The position numbers and the translations under genes are program-made. From a virus: a stretch of 48,003 nt of DNA. The stretch is taken from the IMG/VR virus record IMGVR_UViG_3300043788_000228, positions 1 to 48,003 of that record, one strand, 5' to 3'. This document shows, in pieces, positions 15,147-24,374 of the stretch; positions within the stretch are counted from its first letter, which is position 1; each line of letters starts with the position of its first letter. The notes under the pieces are model-generated. The model saw nothing but the letters and a program-made list of their open reading frames with translations, was not told where the DNA came from and did not search any database.

Positions 15147-15815
15147 ATGTCTACCGATAAAAATCAAGAGCATTACAGTTCATCGCAACTATCCTCCTTC
15201 GGCGATGTCGTGCCTGTCGGCACGTACACGCGCGTCAAGCTCAAGACCCTCGACGCAAAGGAGAGCGAGAACGCAGAAAAGCCATCGAATTTCGTGTCAC
15301 TCTCTTTTGAGATTCTCGACAAAGGCGAGCAAGAAGGCCTCAAGGCGTTCTTGACGCTGTTCCCCACGGTCACGAAGTCGCCAAAAAACGGTAAGCTCTA
15401 TTCCAAAGGCCTCTTCGAGGCGCAGCAGATGTGCGCAGCTTGGGGCGTGCCGCTGGTGGAGTTCTCGCTCGACGAGTACATCAAAGACGAAGAGCACGGT
15501 CGGAAGGGCTGCACAATCAAAGGCGCGCGCGCGCTCGTCAAGATGATTGGCGACTCATACAAGAAGGCCGGTGCTCCGCTATTGCGTATCAAAGTGCAGA
15601 ACGAAAAAGCGCAAGAGGCTGTCGAGCAGAACGGTAAAAAAGTTTGGGTAGATAAGAAGGACGAGGACGGTAACCAAGTCTATAACCGCGTGACGCACGT
15701 ACTTGGCCGCGCCGCCGAGGTGCAGACTAACGCTACGGTATCGGTCGGTAAGGCCGCTTCCGCGCTAGAAGATAGCGTAGATGACGACGTTCCTAGCGCG
15801 TTGAACTTCGTATGA
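15147..15815 (+). CDS. Single-stranded DNA-binding-like protein
   Basis: 222 residues. It is Lys- and Asp-rich with an OB-like beta pattern (VPVGTYTRVKLKTLDAKE; FVSLSFEILDKGE; GLKAFLTLFP). It ends in an acidic tail closing DDDVPSALNFV, like the SSB tail (DDDIPF) that docks partner proteins. Similar phage proteins (DUF669-type) sit next to Sak4-like ATPases, as here. It would coat ssDNA and load the recombinase. Confidence 0.7.
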   Translation: MSTDKNQEHYSSSQLSSFGDVVPVGTYTRVKLKTLDAKESENAEKPSNFVSLSFEILDKGEQEGLKAFLTLFPTVTKSPKNGKLYSKGLFEAQQMCAAWGVPLVEFSLDEYIKDEEHGRKGCTIKGARALVKMIGDSYKKAGAPLLRIKVQNEKAQEAVEQNGKKVWVDKKDEDGNQVYNRVTHVLGRAAEVQTNATVSVGKAASALEDSVDDDVPSALNFV

Positions 15816-16000
15816 GCGCAGATGTTGTGCCCTGCCCGGCTTGCGCAAGCACCGGGCGGGACGCGCTCTATCAGCCATGCGGAGTATGCGACGGGCATGG
15901 CAGTACGACACGTGAACGCGCGTACGCGTTTGCAGATGATAACCGCACGTGGCATATTAAGCGGCAGAGTAACATAAGTACGCATATTGGGGGATTTTAG
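15812..16000 (+). CDS. DnaJ-type zinc-finger mini-protein
   Basis: 62 residues; ATG overlaps the previous stop (ATGA). CPACASTG and CGVCDGHG are two CxxCxxxG knuckles, the DnaJ central-domain pattern. There is no J domain. It probably binds one zinc ion; role unknown, but this type of small protein is common in phage replication operons. Confidence 0.65.
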   Translation: MSADVVPCPACASTGRDALYQPCGVCDGHGSTTRERAYAFADDNRTWHIKRQSNISTHIGGF

Positions 16001-16102
16001 ATGGTAGCCGCGTTGCTTGTCGGGATGATGGTACTAGTATGCGCTGGCAGTGCGATCGCACTCGCGTATTCAGATAAGTTTTTTGGCCCGTACGATGAAT
16101 AA
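16001..16102 (+). CDS. Single-pass membrane mini-protein
   Basis: 33 residues starting directly after the previous stop. VAALLVGMMVLVCAGSAIAL is a clear transmembrane segment, followed by a short polar tail ending FFGPYDE. No family recognised. It is probably a real coupled gene because it fills the space between two genes exactly. Confidence 0.5.
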   Translation: MVAALLVGMMVLVCAGSAIALAYSDKFFGPYDE

Positions 16103-16213
16103 GTGGAGCAGATAACGGTAGAAGGGGTTTTTATCGGTTTTATGTGCGCGTCTCTTGTGGTGCTTATTTTTGAGATTGGGATGCACTGCGGCCGTCGCGG
16201 TAGGCGCAATTGA
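16103..16213 (+). CDS. Single-pass membrane mini-protein
   Basis: 36 residues from GTG 16103, directly abutting the preceding stop. GVFIGFMCASLVVLIFEIG is a likely transmembrane segment, with a basic C-terminus (CGRRGRRN), so the N-terminus would face out. Its TGA overlaps the TTG of the next gene. Function unknown. Confidence 0.45.
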   Translation: MEQITVEGVFIGFMCASLVVLIFEIGMHCGRRGRRN

Positions 16214-16602
16214 AGGAGACGCCTTTTAAGCTGCGCATACGTCGTTGGCTCGTAGCGCAAGGATTCCCAACTTGGAATAATAAGCGCGACCGTTTCACGC
16301 AATCTGGGTTGCCGGATATCATGGGAGTGTTTCCCGACGGTAGGCTGTTTGCGATCGAGGCCAAAGCGCCGGGTCGCTATAAGGACGCTTGGGATGGGCT
16401 CACCCCCGCCCAAATCGTGTGGTGTAGGCGGTTAGCGCAAAGCGGCGTATACGTGCTTATCGTCGATGATTTTAAGGCGTTGACGACGGCGTTTGCGGCG
16501 CTGTGTTCGCCTTCAAGTACCGATCGACTTTCAGCCGAAAGCGCGCGTACGCGTTCGCTTCAAGCTGGTGATCGTGATGTGCGCGGAAGTACTCGCGATT
16601 AA
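16210..16602 (+). CDS. VRR-NUC / PD-(D/E)XK nuclease
   Basis: 130 residues from TTG 16210, overlapping the previous stop (TTGA). SGLPDIMGVFPDG and RLFAIEAKAPGR give the D...E-x-K catalytic core of VRR-NUC/Holliday-junction-resolvase-like nucleases, and LTPAQIVWCRRL with VYVLIVDD completes the fold. The last ~35 residues overlap the 3' end of the opposite-strand virion gene by 131 bases and look unlike any domain. It probably resolves replication or recombination intermediates before packaging. It is the last + strand gene before the convergent late block. Confidence 0.75.
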   Translation: MKETPFKLRIRRWLVAQGFPTWNNKRDRFTQSGLPDIMGVFPDGRLFAIEAKAPGRYKDAWDGLTPAQIVWCRRLAQSGVYVLIVDDFKALTTAFAALCSPSSTDRLSAESARTRSLQAGDRDVRGSTRD

Positions 16603-19600
16603 AGGTATCCAAGAATCTATCAAGCACTTTTTGCTCGGCGGGCGTCCTACGGTCGTATTGAAATCCGCCAAGTAGTACGGGTGCGATGAGGCTCGGATTG
16701 CCTTTTGTTATTGCTAAGGAGAGCGCATGCGCGAGGTTACCAACTTGGGACCCGAATGGGATGCTATTCGCGCCGAGGTATTGAGCGATCTGCTGCGCTT
16801 GCGTGTCGAGCGGCGCATGGCGGTCAAAGAGCACGTCATTGCGCGGCGATACGCCTGGCTCCTCGGCTTCGTTATTCGCAAGCTCGCGGCCAAAGGATAC
16901 CGCGTCAGCGAGCAGCGGCGTCAGATGCTCTTGCGCTACCTGACCGGCAGCGTTCAGACGCTCCGGGATACCCGCTCCAATGTCTGTCTGCCCGCTGACA
17001 CGCGGAGCGAGGAAGTCGAGCACAGGCTCGATGCGCGTTTGCGGTAACCCTGATGATGTGTAGCTCGCCTGGCCGTTCACGTCCGTGCCGTTGTAGATCG
17101 TGCCGAGGCTTTCGGTGTCTACGTTGGGATCGCCCGCTACGGCGTTGTGTGTTTGCATCGCACGAAGCGGTGCGGTAACGAGTTGCGGACGCTTCACTGA
17201 TGCCGAGAACCAAAACGGAACTACAGTTTTTAACCACGGATAGAAGTATAACGCCCGGCTAAATTTCTGCTCGAATGCCGTCAGGTTGCTGTAATCACCA
17301 AATGCCTTGCGCACTTGTTCCGCCGCATCGCGTTTCGCCGTAGACTCTTCTGCGCCTTTGGCGATATTTTGTTGCGAGAGGTGGTCCCAAAGCTCCGTTG
17401 CCATATTTCGTTCTAGGCGGTCGAACACAAGTTTTTTATTGGCATTCGCTACGCGCGTGAGTATATAGTCTATCTTTCCACCTAAGCCTCCCGGTGCTTG
17501 TCCGAGTGTGCCGTTCAGCAGCGCTTGTACGTCTCCGCCCAATGCACTGCGTTCGGGAAACATCGCATGCGCGCCGTACGACCGGGCCTCTTCGTCGAGC
17601 GGTGCCGCCGCTCCGCGGAACATGCGAGTCAAACGCGCCGGATTTCCGCCTGCGCCTAAGTAGTTCCAGAACAAGTTCTTGAACGGATGCACGATCGGAT
17701 TCGTGATGACGCCCATTCGGTACAGCCAATTGAAGCGATCGAGCCATGTAGCGACGGCGTTCGCTTCCTGCGGGGGGGCTCCAGCTTGGGTGAAATACGG
17801 AATCAGTTCATCCCGCACGGCGGTGTAATGCGCCGATTCTAGACCGGATAGACCCGGAATGTCACTCATGAGCGAGAAGCCTTTCGGTACAACTTCTCCG
17901 CCCGCTATAAACGCCTGCTTGATATACTTTGCAGTCAACTCTTTCGTGTACTCGTTGCGCGCCTTAACGTATGCGTCTCGGACACCGCGGCGCGGATCGG
18001 TCAAGTTCGCCCATAGCTGCGCGCCGCGTTTGGTAGTCTGCCGCTCGGTGGCATTCATCGCGCGCACGATGCCGTTCGGCGTTCTTGCGGCGATGTTCGC
18101 TGCGCTTCGCGCCTGACGCTCGGCGGCACGCGCTGCGGCTAGCTCGCGCGGGCCTACCTGCGTATGTAGTCGCGGCTGGCGCGCGCCAAGTGCGACTGCG
18201 GCATCGCGATCGAGCGCCGTCGGCGGTACTCCACGCTTCTCTAGTTCGGCGTCGGCCTGCTTTTCTAGCGCCCCAGCCGCTTGCGCTTTGAGCTTATCGG
18301 CCGTACCCTGCGCGACCCCGGCTGCGCGGTTGCCGAGTTTCGTCTGCTGGCGCGCGCCATGCTCTAGTTCGGCGATCTGTCCCTTGAGGCGTTGCGGCGA
18401 AGCGAAGCGGGTTTTGATGAGCCACGCTTTGTCTTCGTCCGATAGACCGAATTGCCTCGCAACGTCGTCGATCGCGCGGCGAACCGCAGTCGCACGCGCG
18501 TCTTCTTTCGACTGCCGAAGCGTGAATGCGGCGATCCCGTGCGCTGCGGGCACGTCGCGCGTGTGCGGATTGACTACGCCCTTTGTCACTTGGCCGGGAG
18601 CGATAAGGCCTTCTTCTAGTGGCTGTAAAAGCTCTTGCGCGGCTTCGGGCTCGGTGATGAGCGCCTTGCGTAGGGACTCTAGCGCGACGTTGGACGCCAC
18701 GCGATTAAAGTGGGCGAGGTCGTTTTTCGGAATGCGGAAGTCGGGATTGAGCAGCGTCTTGCCGTGCTCAGCGTACCACTCATTTGCTTCGAGTACTTGA
18801 GTCGGTGTGCGGAACGTCTTAGATGCGCCGTTCGGCCCACGGAAGCGCAAGTTCGTAACACGTCCGTTCGCGCGCTGGAAGGAGTTGGGTAGCTCCTCTT
18901 CGCTGTGGAGCGTGTAGTCCTCGCCCGGATTCATGCGAAAGTAGTTCTGCATCATCGTGTCCGGGTTCGCGCCGAGATCGAGTTGGGCGCGGTCGGCCGC
19001 CAGATGATCGACGCGCGACTGCTGCGCCGCTTTCGTGATCTCGTCGTCGGTGAGCGTCGGGGTGTACGGTTTACCGAGCGGCGTGAATCCCGGTGTATGC
19101 GGGTAGTTCTGGCGTAGCTGCTCGATCGGCATTGGCGACTCGCCCGTTGCGCGTCGCTTGATCTCCCATTGCTCTTCTGCCGTTGTGCCTCCTTTGAGCC
19201 CGCCTACGCTCTCGTGGGGGTTATACACGGCATGCACGAGCGCCTCATTGTGGGCAGCTACCTGCTTCGCGTTTGCGTCCTGCGCGCGTAGAATCGATTC
19301 CACGTTATCGTTGACCTTCCGACCCGGGGCGTACTTGTTGAAGAGTTCGTGCCCGTAATCGGCAGCGGCGTCGAGCGCGCGCGCTACGCCGGGTACTGCC
19401 CTCGCGCTAGCGTTGAGCGCCTCGCCGCCGTACTTGACCAAGGGCCCAAGAAGCGCGTTTGACGGGTTGGCGAACTCGGCAGCGAAGTCTCCGGCCGCCG
19501 CCCCCCATGGATTCTTTAGAAGGGCCTGAGACGCGGCTTTCTCCCCTTCCGTGGCGCTCGGGTCGGCAAGGACGCGCTTGAGCGATCCTGGTCGAAAATA

Positions 19601-19993
19601 GACATCATTCTGTGCGACCTGGTGCGCCCCGCCCTCAGAATAATCTTTGTTGACCTGCTCCATCTGCGAACCCGGTTCATGCGGATTCCAAGTGATGCCG
19701 CCCGGTTTAGCCAGGTCCGAGATGCCCGCTTCGAGATAAGCAAGCGGTGCGTCGGTCGCGTCCATACCCGCTTCGAGCGCGGAAGCGGCTCCACGTTTCG
19801 GCGCAAACACGTTCCCCGGCAGTCGAGCGATCGGGCTCTCTTGCGGCGCAGTGCCGTTACCCGGCGCTCCTGCCCACACGTGCGCATCGGGCGCGGTAGG
19901 CGCGCCCGTCCACAGTTTGCCCACCCTTTGCGCGCGCGAAGGGGCCGGAGCTTGCGGCGTTGCCACGCCGGGGGCTCCCGCCCAAGCGGTCAA
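16472..19993 (-). CDS. Giant internal virion (ejection) protein
   Basis: 1173 residues from TTG 19993, which overlaps the previous stop (TTGA). The N-terminus has three WAGAPG/WTGAP-type repeats; the middle is Ala/Arg/Gln-rich and helical. Near residues 900-980, KAFGDYSNLTAFEQ and YPWLKTVVPFWF resemble the large polyvalent-protein domain (LPD38-like) of phage internal proteins. Such proteins are packed in the capsid and injected with the DNA in short-tailed phages. It is the last gene of the late operon. Its 3' end overlaps the VRR-NUC gene on the other strand. Confidence 0.72.
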   Translation of the reverse strand: MTAWAGAPGVATPQAPAPSRAQRVGKLWTGAPTAPDAHVWAGAPGNGTAPQESPIARLPGNVFAPKRGAASALEAGMDATDAPLAYLEAGISDLAKPGGITWNPHEPGSQMEQVNKDYSEGGAHQVAQNDVYFRPGSLKRVLADPSATEGEKAASQALLKNPWGAAAGDFAAEFANPSNALLGPLVKYGGEALNASARAVPGVARALDAAADYGHELFNKYAPGRKVNDNVESILRAQDANAKQVAAHNEALVHAVYNPHESVGGLKGGTTAEEQWEIKRRATGESPMPIEQLRQNYPHTPGFTPLGKPYTPTLTDDEITKAAQQSRVDHLAADRAQLDLGANPDTMMQNYFRMNPGEDYTLHSEEELPNSFQRANGRVTNLRFRGPNGASKTFRTPTQVLEANEWYAEHGKTLLNPDFRIPKNDLAHFNRVASNVALESLRKALITEPEAAQELLQPLEEGLIAPGQVTKGVVNPHTRDVPAAHGIAAFTLRQSKEDARATAVRRAIDDVARQFGLSDEDKAWLIKTRFASPQRLKGQIAELEHGARQQTKLGNRAAGVAQGTADKLKAQAAGALEKQADAELEKRGVPPTALDRDAAVALGARQPRLHTQVGPRELAAARAAERQARSAANIAARTPNGIVRAMNATERQTTKRGAQLWANLTDPRRGVRDAYVKARNEYTKELTAKYIKQAFIAGGEVVPKGFSLMSDIPGLSGLESAHYTAVRDELIPYFTQAGAPPQEANAVATWLDRFNWLYRMGVITNPIVHPFKNLFWNYLGAGGNPARLTRMFRGAAAPLDEEARSYGAHAMFPERSALGGDVQALLNGTLGQAPGGLGGKIDYILTRVANANKKLVFDRLERNMATELWDHLSQQNIAKGAEESTAKRDAAEQVRKAFGDYSNLTAFEQKFSRALYFYPWLKTVVPFWFSASVKRPQLVTAPLRAMQTHNAVAGDPNVDTESLGTIYNGTDVNGQASYTSSGLPQTRIEPVLDFLAPRVSGQTDIGAGIPERLNAAGQVAQEHLTPLLADAVSFGRELANNEAEEPGVSPRNDVLFDRHAPLDTQAQQIAQYLGANSIPFGSQVGNLAHALSLAITKGNPSLIAPVLLGGFQYDRRTPAEQKVLDRFLDTFNREYFRAHHDHQLEANAYARFRLKVDRYLKANTAPQTPSSTP

Positions 19994-22062
19994 ATGGCGC
20001 CGTCCTGTTGCGAGGTGCCGAGAAACTGCCGATAGAGGCCCAGCACGCGCTTGACGTACTGCTGCGTCTCCGGGAATGGCGGAATACCGCGGTACTTCAT
20101 GACCGCTTCGGGCCCGGCATTATACGCAGCGAGCGCAAGCGGAATCGATCCAAAGCGCTTGAGCAGCGACGAGAGGTACTGCGATCCGCCGATGATGTTT
20201 TGCGCGGGATCATGCGGATCGACGCCGAGTGTTGCGGCCGTCCCGGGCATGAGTTGCATTAGACCGATTGCGCCCGACTTGCTCGTTGCGCGCGGATCGC
20301 CGCTGCTCTCAGATTGCACGATCGCCGCGATGAGCGGGATCGCCTGTTTACCGAGTCCCGGCGTCGTCATCGCAACATGCGAGATAACGGAACCAATCGT
20401 AGACGGCTCATAGGCCTGCACATGCGTCTCGTACGTGGGCTGCGCCGCTGCTGAAGCAGATGCGGCAGGATGGGGCCCAAATACGTTACCAGGCGCGTCG
20501 AGGAGAGAACTCGGCGCGGGCGCACTAGCCGCAGCGGGCTGCGCCGCTGCCGAAGCAGGCGGTACGTTTTGAGCGGCATGCGCGTGCAGCCACGCCATGC
20601 CTAACTGTCCAGCCTGCTGCGGGCTCATAGCAGGATAATTGACGGCCAAACTCTGGTAGAAATCCGCTAGGGAAGGCTCGTTAAATGCCGGGCTATCAGG
20701 CGTTGTGACGAACTGCCGCGCCGCATCATAGCTTGCGTTATCCATACCGATGCCGCGCCCGGCAGACGACGTTCCCAAAGCTTGCGTGACCGCCGCAATG
20801 CGCTCTTGCGGGCTAGCGTGGAGAAGGTCCGCACCCGGTTTAATTGTTGGACTCTGCGGCGTACGCGGCGCATCGTTTTCTATCGCGTGCGGCGTAAGCT
20901 GTTGCGTGTACCAAGAAGGATACGCACCAGGACTGGCGCTCTCGGGTGTTCCTTGTCCGGCATCAGAAGGCTGCGGCACAGACGACGGCGCCGTGCCGGC
21001 AGTCGTGAGCGACGCATCAATGCGTGCCGCTTTGTCCATGAGCGGTTCAATGCGTGCTTGCGCGCCTTGTACCAATGTTGCGGCTGCGGCGGAAGCCTGA
21101 TCCGGCGTCATTTGCCCGGATGATACCGCCGTCCGAAGGCCGGATAAGCCGTCGTCTAGCTGCTTCTGCGCTTGATTTGCCTGCGTAAGATACACACGTA
21201 GCGCGCCGTTTTGCGCGTTGCGCTTATCGGCATTCGCGTCGTTTAATGCCGCCACTTGATAATGCACTGAATCGGCAGCAAGCGCATCCTCGCGCGTGAT
21301 CGCATTGCGGGCAGCCATTTCGGCAAGCTGGCCTTGCCAGTGGTTGACCGAAGCGCGCAGTGTAGCAGACTTAAGCTGGTAGGTCTGCGCGAACTGCGCG
21401 TTCTTTTCTTGAAGTGTTTGGAGAAATTCGTTATGTTTCTCGGCTAACGCGTCTTTGCGGTCCTGCGCTTCGTCTTGACGCGCTTCGATATTCCCCTGCT
21501 GCGAGGCAATCGTACCTGCCAATTGTACGCGCTTTTCATTCTCCGCTTCCGTCTTATCTTGTGCAGTATTTTCCTGCGTTGCCTGCTGCTGCGCTCGCTC
21601 GAACTTTGATTCTTCGCCTTGGTTTAAGCCGCGAAGTAGTCCCGCACCAAGCGCGCTGCCCGTGCCGGGCCCACCGAGCAGCGTAAGAAGGGCCGCACCG
21701 AGCATTGCGTATTTGTTCGGCGCTTGATATTGCGCGGGCGGGATCGGCGTTGGCGGAGGCGCGTTGAGGAGCTTGTTTTCTTGTGCAATTGCATTCTGCT
21801 GCGCAACGACGTATGGATCGGACGGAGGCGGCGCGGGCGGTGTAGGGGCAGCCTTAGGTAATCCGCCAACGGGGTCCGGTTGAAGTTTGACGGAAATCTC
21901 CGCGCCTTTTTGCTCGGAGCGTGTAGACTTCGGATTTGCGGGCTGCGTGGGCGGCTGCTGAGGAACGTGCAACTGCGCCCCGTACTGTGCATAAGCGGGC
22001 GGGACCGGCGGCGCAGCGGGCGCACCGTATTGCGCGTATGCGCTAGGCGGAAGCGCTGCCAT
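19990..22062 (-). CDS. Internal virion protein with lytic transglycosylase (SLT) domain
   Basis: 690 residues. The N-terminus is Pro/Ala-rich with two AYAQYGA repeats; the middle is a long Gln/Ala/Glu-rich helical region. The C-terminal ~116 residues are a Slt35/GEWL-type transglycosylase: IVQSESSGDP (catalytic E585), GAIGLMQLMPGTA, and ALAAYNAGPEAV. It would cut peptidoglycan during DNA entry, as do T7 gp16 and similar ejection proteins. Overlaps both neighbours. Confidence 0.85.
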   Translation of the reverse strand: MAALPPSAYAQYGAPAAPPVPPAYAQYGAQLHVPQQPPTQPANPKSTRSEQKGAEISVKLQPDPVGGLPKAAPTPPAPPPSDPYVVAQQNAIAQENKLLNAPPPTPIPPAQYQAPNKYAMLGAALLTLLGGPGTGSALGAGLLRGLNQGEESKFERAQQQATQENTAQDKTEAENEKRVQLAGTIASQQGNIEARQDEAQDRKDALAEKHNEFLQTLQEKNAQFAQTYQLKSATLRASVNHWQGQLAEMAARNAITREDALAADSVHYQVAALNDANADKRNAQNGALRVYLTQANQAQKQLDDGLSGLRTAVSSGQMTPDQASAAAATLVQGAQARIEPLMDKAARIDASLTTAGTAPSSVPQPSDAGQGTPESASPGAYPSWYTQQLTPHAIENDAPRTPQSPTIKPGADLLHASPQERIAAVTQALGTSSAGRGIGMDNASYDAARQFVTTPDSPAFNEPSLADFYQSLAVNYPAMSPQQAGQLGMAWLHAHAAQNVPPASAAAQPAAASAPAPSSLLDAPGNVFGPHPAASASAAAQPTYETHVQAYEPSTIGSVISHVAMTTPGLGKQAIPLIAAIVQSESSGDPRATSKSGAIGLMQLMPGTAATLGVDPHDPAQNIIGGSQYLSSLLKRFGSIPLALAAYNAGPEAVMKYRGIPPFPETQQYVKRVLGLYRQFLGTSQQDGAI

Positions 22063-22594
22063 GCGTTTTCCACTTCTTTGCCATCACGCCGATCTCCCAA
22101 GCGAAATGCTTGAGCTTGGCCGCGATCTGCACGGAAAGGAAGATAGTGGCCGGGTCAACGCCGCCGGTCGGACCCGCGAGCTTGAAGATATCGGCCATAT
22201 GCTCGGCGACTTTTTCGTACGCGGGCAAGAGAAAATTGTAGATTTCGGCAGGATGCGTGAGCATCTTATCAGCGTCTTTGACCAGCGACAATTCGTCGAT
22301 CTCACGCAAAGAGTGCAGCGCATTTCCGTACATAGTAAGGATATGCTCGCCGATCATATAATCCGCATCGTGTAGCCACGTTCCGGTCAAATTTAAGAAC
22401 TCATGGTGCTCGTAGAAACTCTCGTCTTGGAGGTTCATAGAAAACCCGCGCGTGAGCACGCAAAGCATTTTTATCGACGCTTGCAGCTTACGCAAGTTCT
22501 TGATTTGCATATCCTCGTACTTGGACGCAGGAGATACGGAATCACGCTTCGTCTCGACAAGCGGAGCATACTGATTGTAATGATCTACGTGCAT
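22043..22594 (-). CDS. Virion-associated protein, unknown
   Basis: 183 residues, mainly helical with many His, Tyr and Met residues (HHEFLNLTGTWLHDADY; MYGNALHSLREIDEL). No recognised motif. ATG 22594 overlaps the previous stop by one base and its end overlaps the transglycosylase gene by 20 bases. Position between two internal-protein genes suggests an ejection or assembly factor. Confidence 0.6.
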   Translation of the reverse strand: MHVDHYNQYAPLVETKRDSVSPASKYEDMQIKNLRKLQASIKMLCVLTRGFSMNLQDESFYEHHEFLNLTGTWLHDADYMIGEHILTMYGNALHSLREIDELSLVKDADKMLTHPAEIYNFLLPAYEKVAEHMADIFKLAGPTGGVDPATIFLSVQIAAKLKHFAWEIGVMAKKWKTHGSASA

Positions 22595-23565
22595 TATTGA
22601 TCTCCTGGCGCGATGCCCGTAACCGGGTTATTTTCGTTAAAGGCGCCGTTACCGCCTTGACCTAGATAGCTAAGATAATTTCCACCGAATGTTCCTAAGG
22701 TTCCAAACTCGCTAGCAGTAGCTGCCTGCGAGCCAGCAAATGCGTTGTTTGCGGCGCTTCCCGCATCCCCTATAGACGTGCCGTACGCACTCGTAACACC
22801 GCTCTGCGGCCCGAAACTATTAAGGTAAGCAGACTGGAGTGCGCCTTGGTCCTGAGCGCCTAATCCAAGCAATTCATTTTGATACGCATTGTACGCGTTG
22901 TAATTTGCAAGCACGTCGCTATTGTACGCGCTAGCGTTCGCTCCAGTTGCGGCGTTTGCGGCTGCCGCGTTCGCGCCAGAGGCGGTATTTTGCGCGCTTG
23001 CATTGAACACGCCGGCGCTATTGAGCGCAGCCTGATTGGCCGCTACATCGGCCTGCTCGTCGCCAAACATTTGCGAAACGAATCCGGTATCCGATCCGGC
23101 GATCGTAGCAGCTTGTTGCGCTTGTAGGTTACCTAAGTCGTACGAAGCTGCACCGGTATTCGATATGCCACGCGCCGCAAGATCGTCTTGAAGCGACTGG
23201 TCTTGCAATGCGAACGTTGGCTGGAGACTTTGATTCAAGAGCGACGAAAATTGGTTGTACGCCTGCGTCGATTGGTTCGGATCGACCAGCGAGGCGTTGT
23301 ACCCCGTAGCCGTCTGATACGTCGGAGCGACTTGCGCGATTCCGCCGAATGCTTGAATCGGGGCAGGAGCGGTACTTACAGGCGGCCCCGACGTGATATT
23401 CGACGGCGCGCTTCCAACGGGATTCGTCTGCGTTGAGGCCGTCGGACCAGATGCGCCGCCGGGCGCCGCCGTCGTGGCCTGCTCGGCAAGGGCAGGCCCG
23501 GAATTTGTAGATGCGTTCGATCCGGGCGCATTGCGCGCGAGCGTGTTCGTCGGCGATCCGTACAT
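22594..23565 (-). CDS. Ala/Asn/Ser-rich internal virion protein
   Basis: 323 residues of low complexity (Ala, Asn, Gln, Ser, Gly). A disordered N-terminus precedes helical segments such as NQFSSLLNQSLQPTFALQDQ and DLGNLQAQQAATIAG. This fits small ejection proteins (P22 gp7- or T7 gp14-like) by size, composition and place, but no diagnostic motif is visible. Confidence 0.6.
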   Translation of the reverse strand: MYGSPTNTLARNAPGSNASTNSGPALAEQATTAAPGGASGPTASTQTNPVGSAPSNITSGPPVSTAPAPIQAFGGIAQVAPTYQTATGYNASLVDPNQSTQAYNQFSSLLNQSLQPTFALQDQSLQDDLAARGISNTGAASYDLGNLQAQQAATIAGSDTGFVSQMFGDEQADVAANQAALNSAGVFNASAQNTASGANAAAANAATGANASAYNSDVLANYNAYNAYQNELLGLGAQDQGALQSAYLNSFGPQSGVTSAYGTSIGDAGSAANNAFAGSQAATASEFGTLGTFGGNYLSYLGQGGNGAFNENNPVTGIAPGDQ

Positions 23566-23566
23566 A

Positions 23567-23935
23567 CTAATTCACCAACTTGCCGGGCGTGCGCTGCACG
23601 AGGCCATTCGAGGGCGGCGGTTGATTGAATGTACCAGCCGGAATCGTATTCGGCGACCCGCTCGGCGCGCCCATCGTGATCGTGTTCGGCGCAGCAGGCG
23701 TACTAAAGTTCACCGTATCACTCGGGTTGACCGCATAGCTCGATGGATTAATCTGCTGCGATGCAGCAAAGTACGGATTCGGACCGACTGCCGCGATTCC
23801 GCCACGCAGATTGCCAAGCTGCGTGTTCTCGTATTTTTCGAGATTGGCGATCTGCGGGTTCGTTGCATTCGTTGACGCATTTGCGGCTTGACCTGCTTGC
23901 TTACCCGCACTACTAAAAACGTTTCCTAGCGACAT
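23567..23935 (-). CDS. Small virion protein, Asn/Pro-rich
   Basis: 122 residues: an Ala/Asn/Gln-rich helical N-terminus (SSAGKQAGQAANASTNATN) and a Pro/Thr-rich C-terminus. It overlaps the GNAT gene by 10 bases and ends one base before the next gene. Its composition matches its neighbour, so it is probably part of the ejection set. Confidence 0.55.
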   Translation of the reverse strand: MSLGNVFSSAGKQAGQAANASTNATNPQIANLEKYENTQLGNLRGGIAAVGPNPYFAASQQINPSSYAVNPSDTVNFSTPAAPNTITMGAPSGSPNTIPAGTFNQPPPSNGLVQRTPGKLVN

Positions 23936-24372
23936 TCCGATTCAATCCGATCTCCCGCACGGGGTATCTGCTTGCCGTACACGTACGCTTGTCGCGTATA
24001 GCCGCGACTCTCCATCGCTGCCGCATGGCGCGTGCGGTCGAGCGTGACGATTCCGCCGCAATAGAGGTCCTCGCCACGCGCCACTCCCAATTTAGCCGTC
24101 AGGTCTTCCGCCCAAGAGTACAGCAGATTGAGGCCGCGTAGTCCCTTCGCTGCCTGTTTGCACCAAAGCTCATCGATGACGAGTCCGGTCAATATCTCAC
24201 GCACGGCACAGAACGCCACAATCTCGCCGTCAACCTCGGCAACGGTGCCGTACGCCCCCTGCGGCCATTCCCAACGGGTTAAGCCGCACTCGCGCGCTAT
24301 GGCGAGTGCGGCTTCTGCGTCGTCCGACGTAATAGCGCGCACTGCGTAGTGCTGCGCTGCTACCTCGACCAC
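23926..24372 (-). CDS. GNAT-family acetyltransferase-like protein
   Basis: 148 residues from GTG 24372. It follows the GNAT outline: YAVRAITSDDAEAALAIAREC, then GTVAEVDGEIVAFCAVREI, IDELWCKQAAKGLRGLNLLY (acetyl-CoA-binding region, with loop altered from Q/RxxGxG/A) and AMESRGYTRQAYVYGK. Similar proteins occur in short-tailed phages beside structural genes. Substrate unknown; it may modify a virion or host protein. Confidence 0.65.
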   Translation of the reverse strand: MVEVAAQHYAVRAITSDDAEAALAIARECGLTRWEWPQGAYGTVAEVDGEIVAFCAVREILTGLVIDELWCKQAAKGLRGLNLLYSWAEDLTAKLGVARGEDLYCGGIVTLDRTRHAAAMESRGYTRQAYVYGKQIPRAGDRIESECR

Positions 24373-24374
24373 GG

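Noticed and set aside
16727-17047. + strand 106-residue frame
   Set aside because: It lies wholly inside the giant virion gene on the other strand; the latter has clear gene overlaps and domain features.
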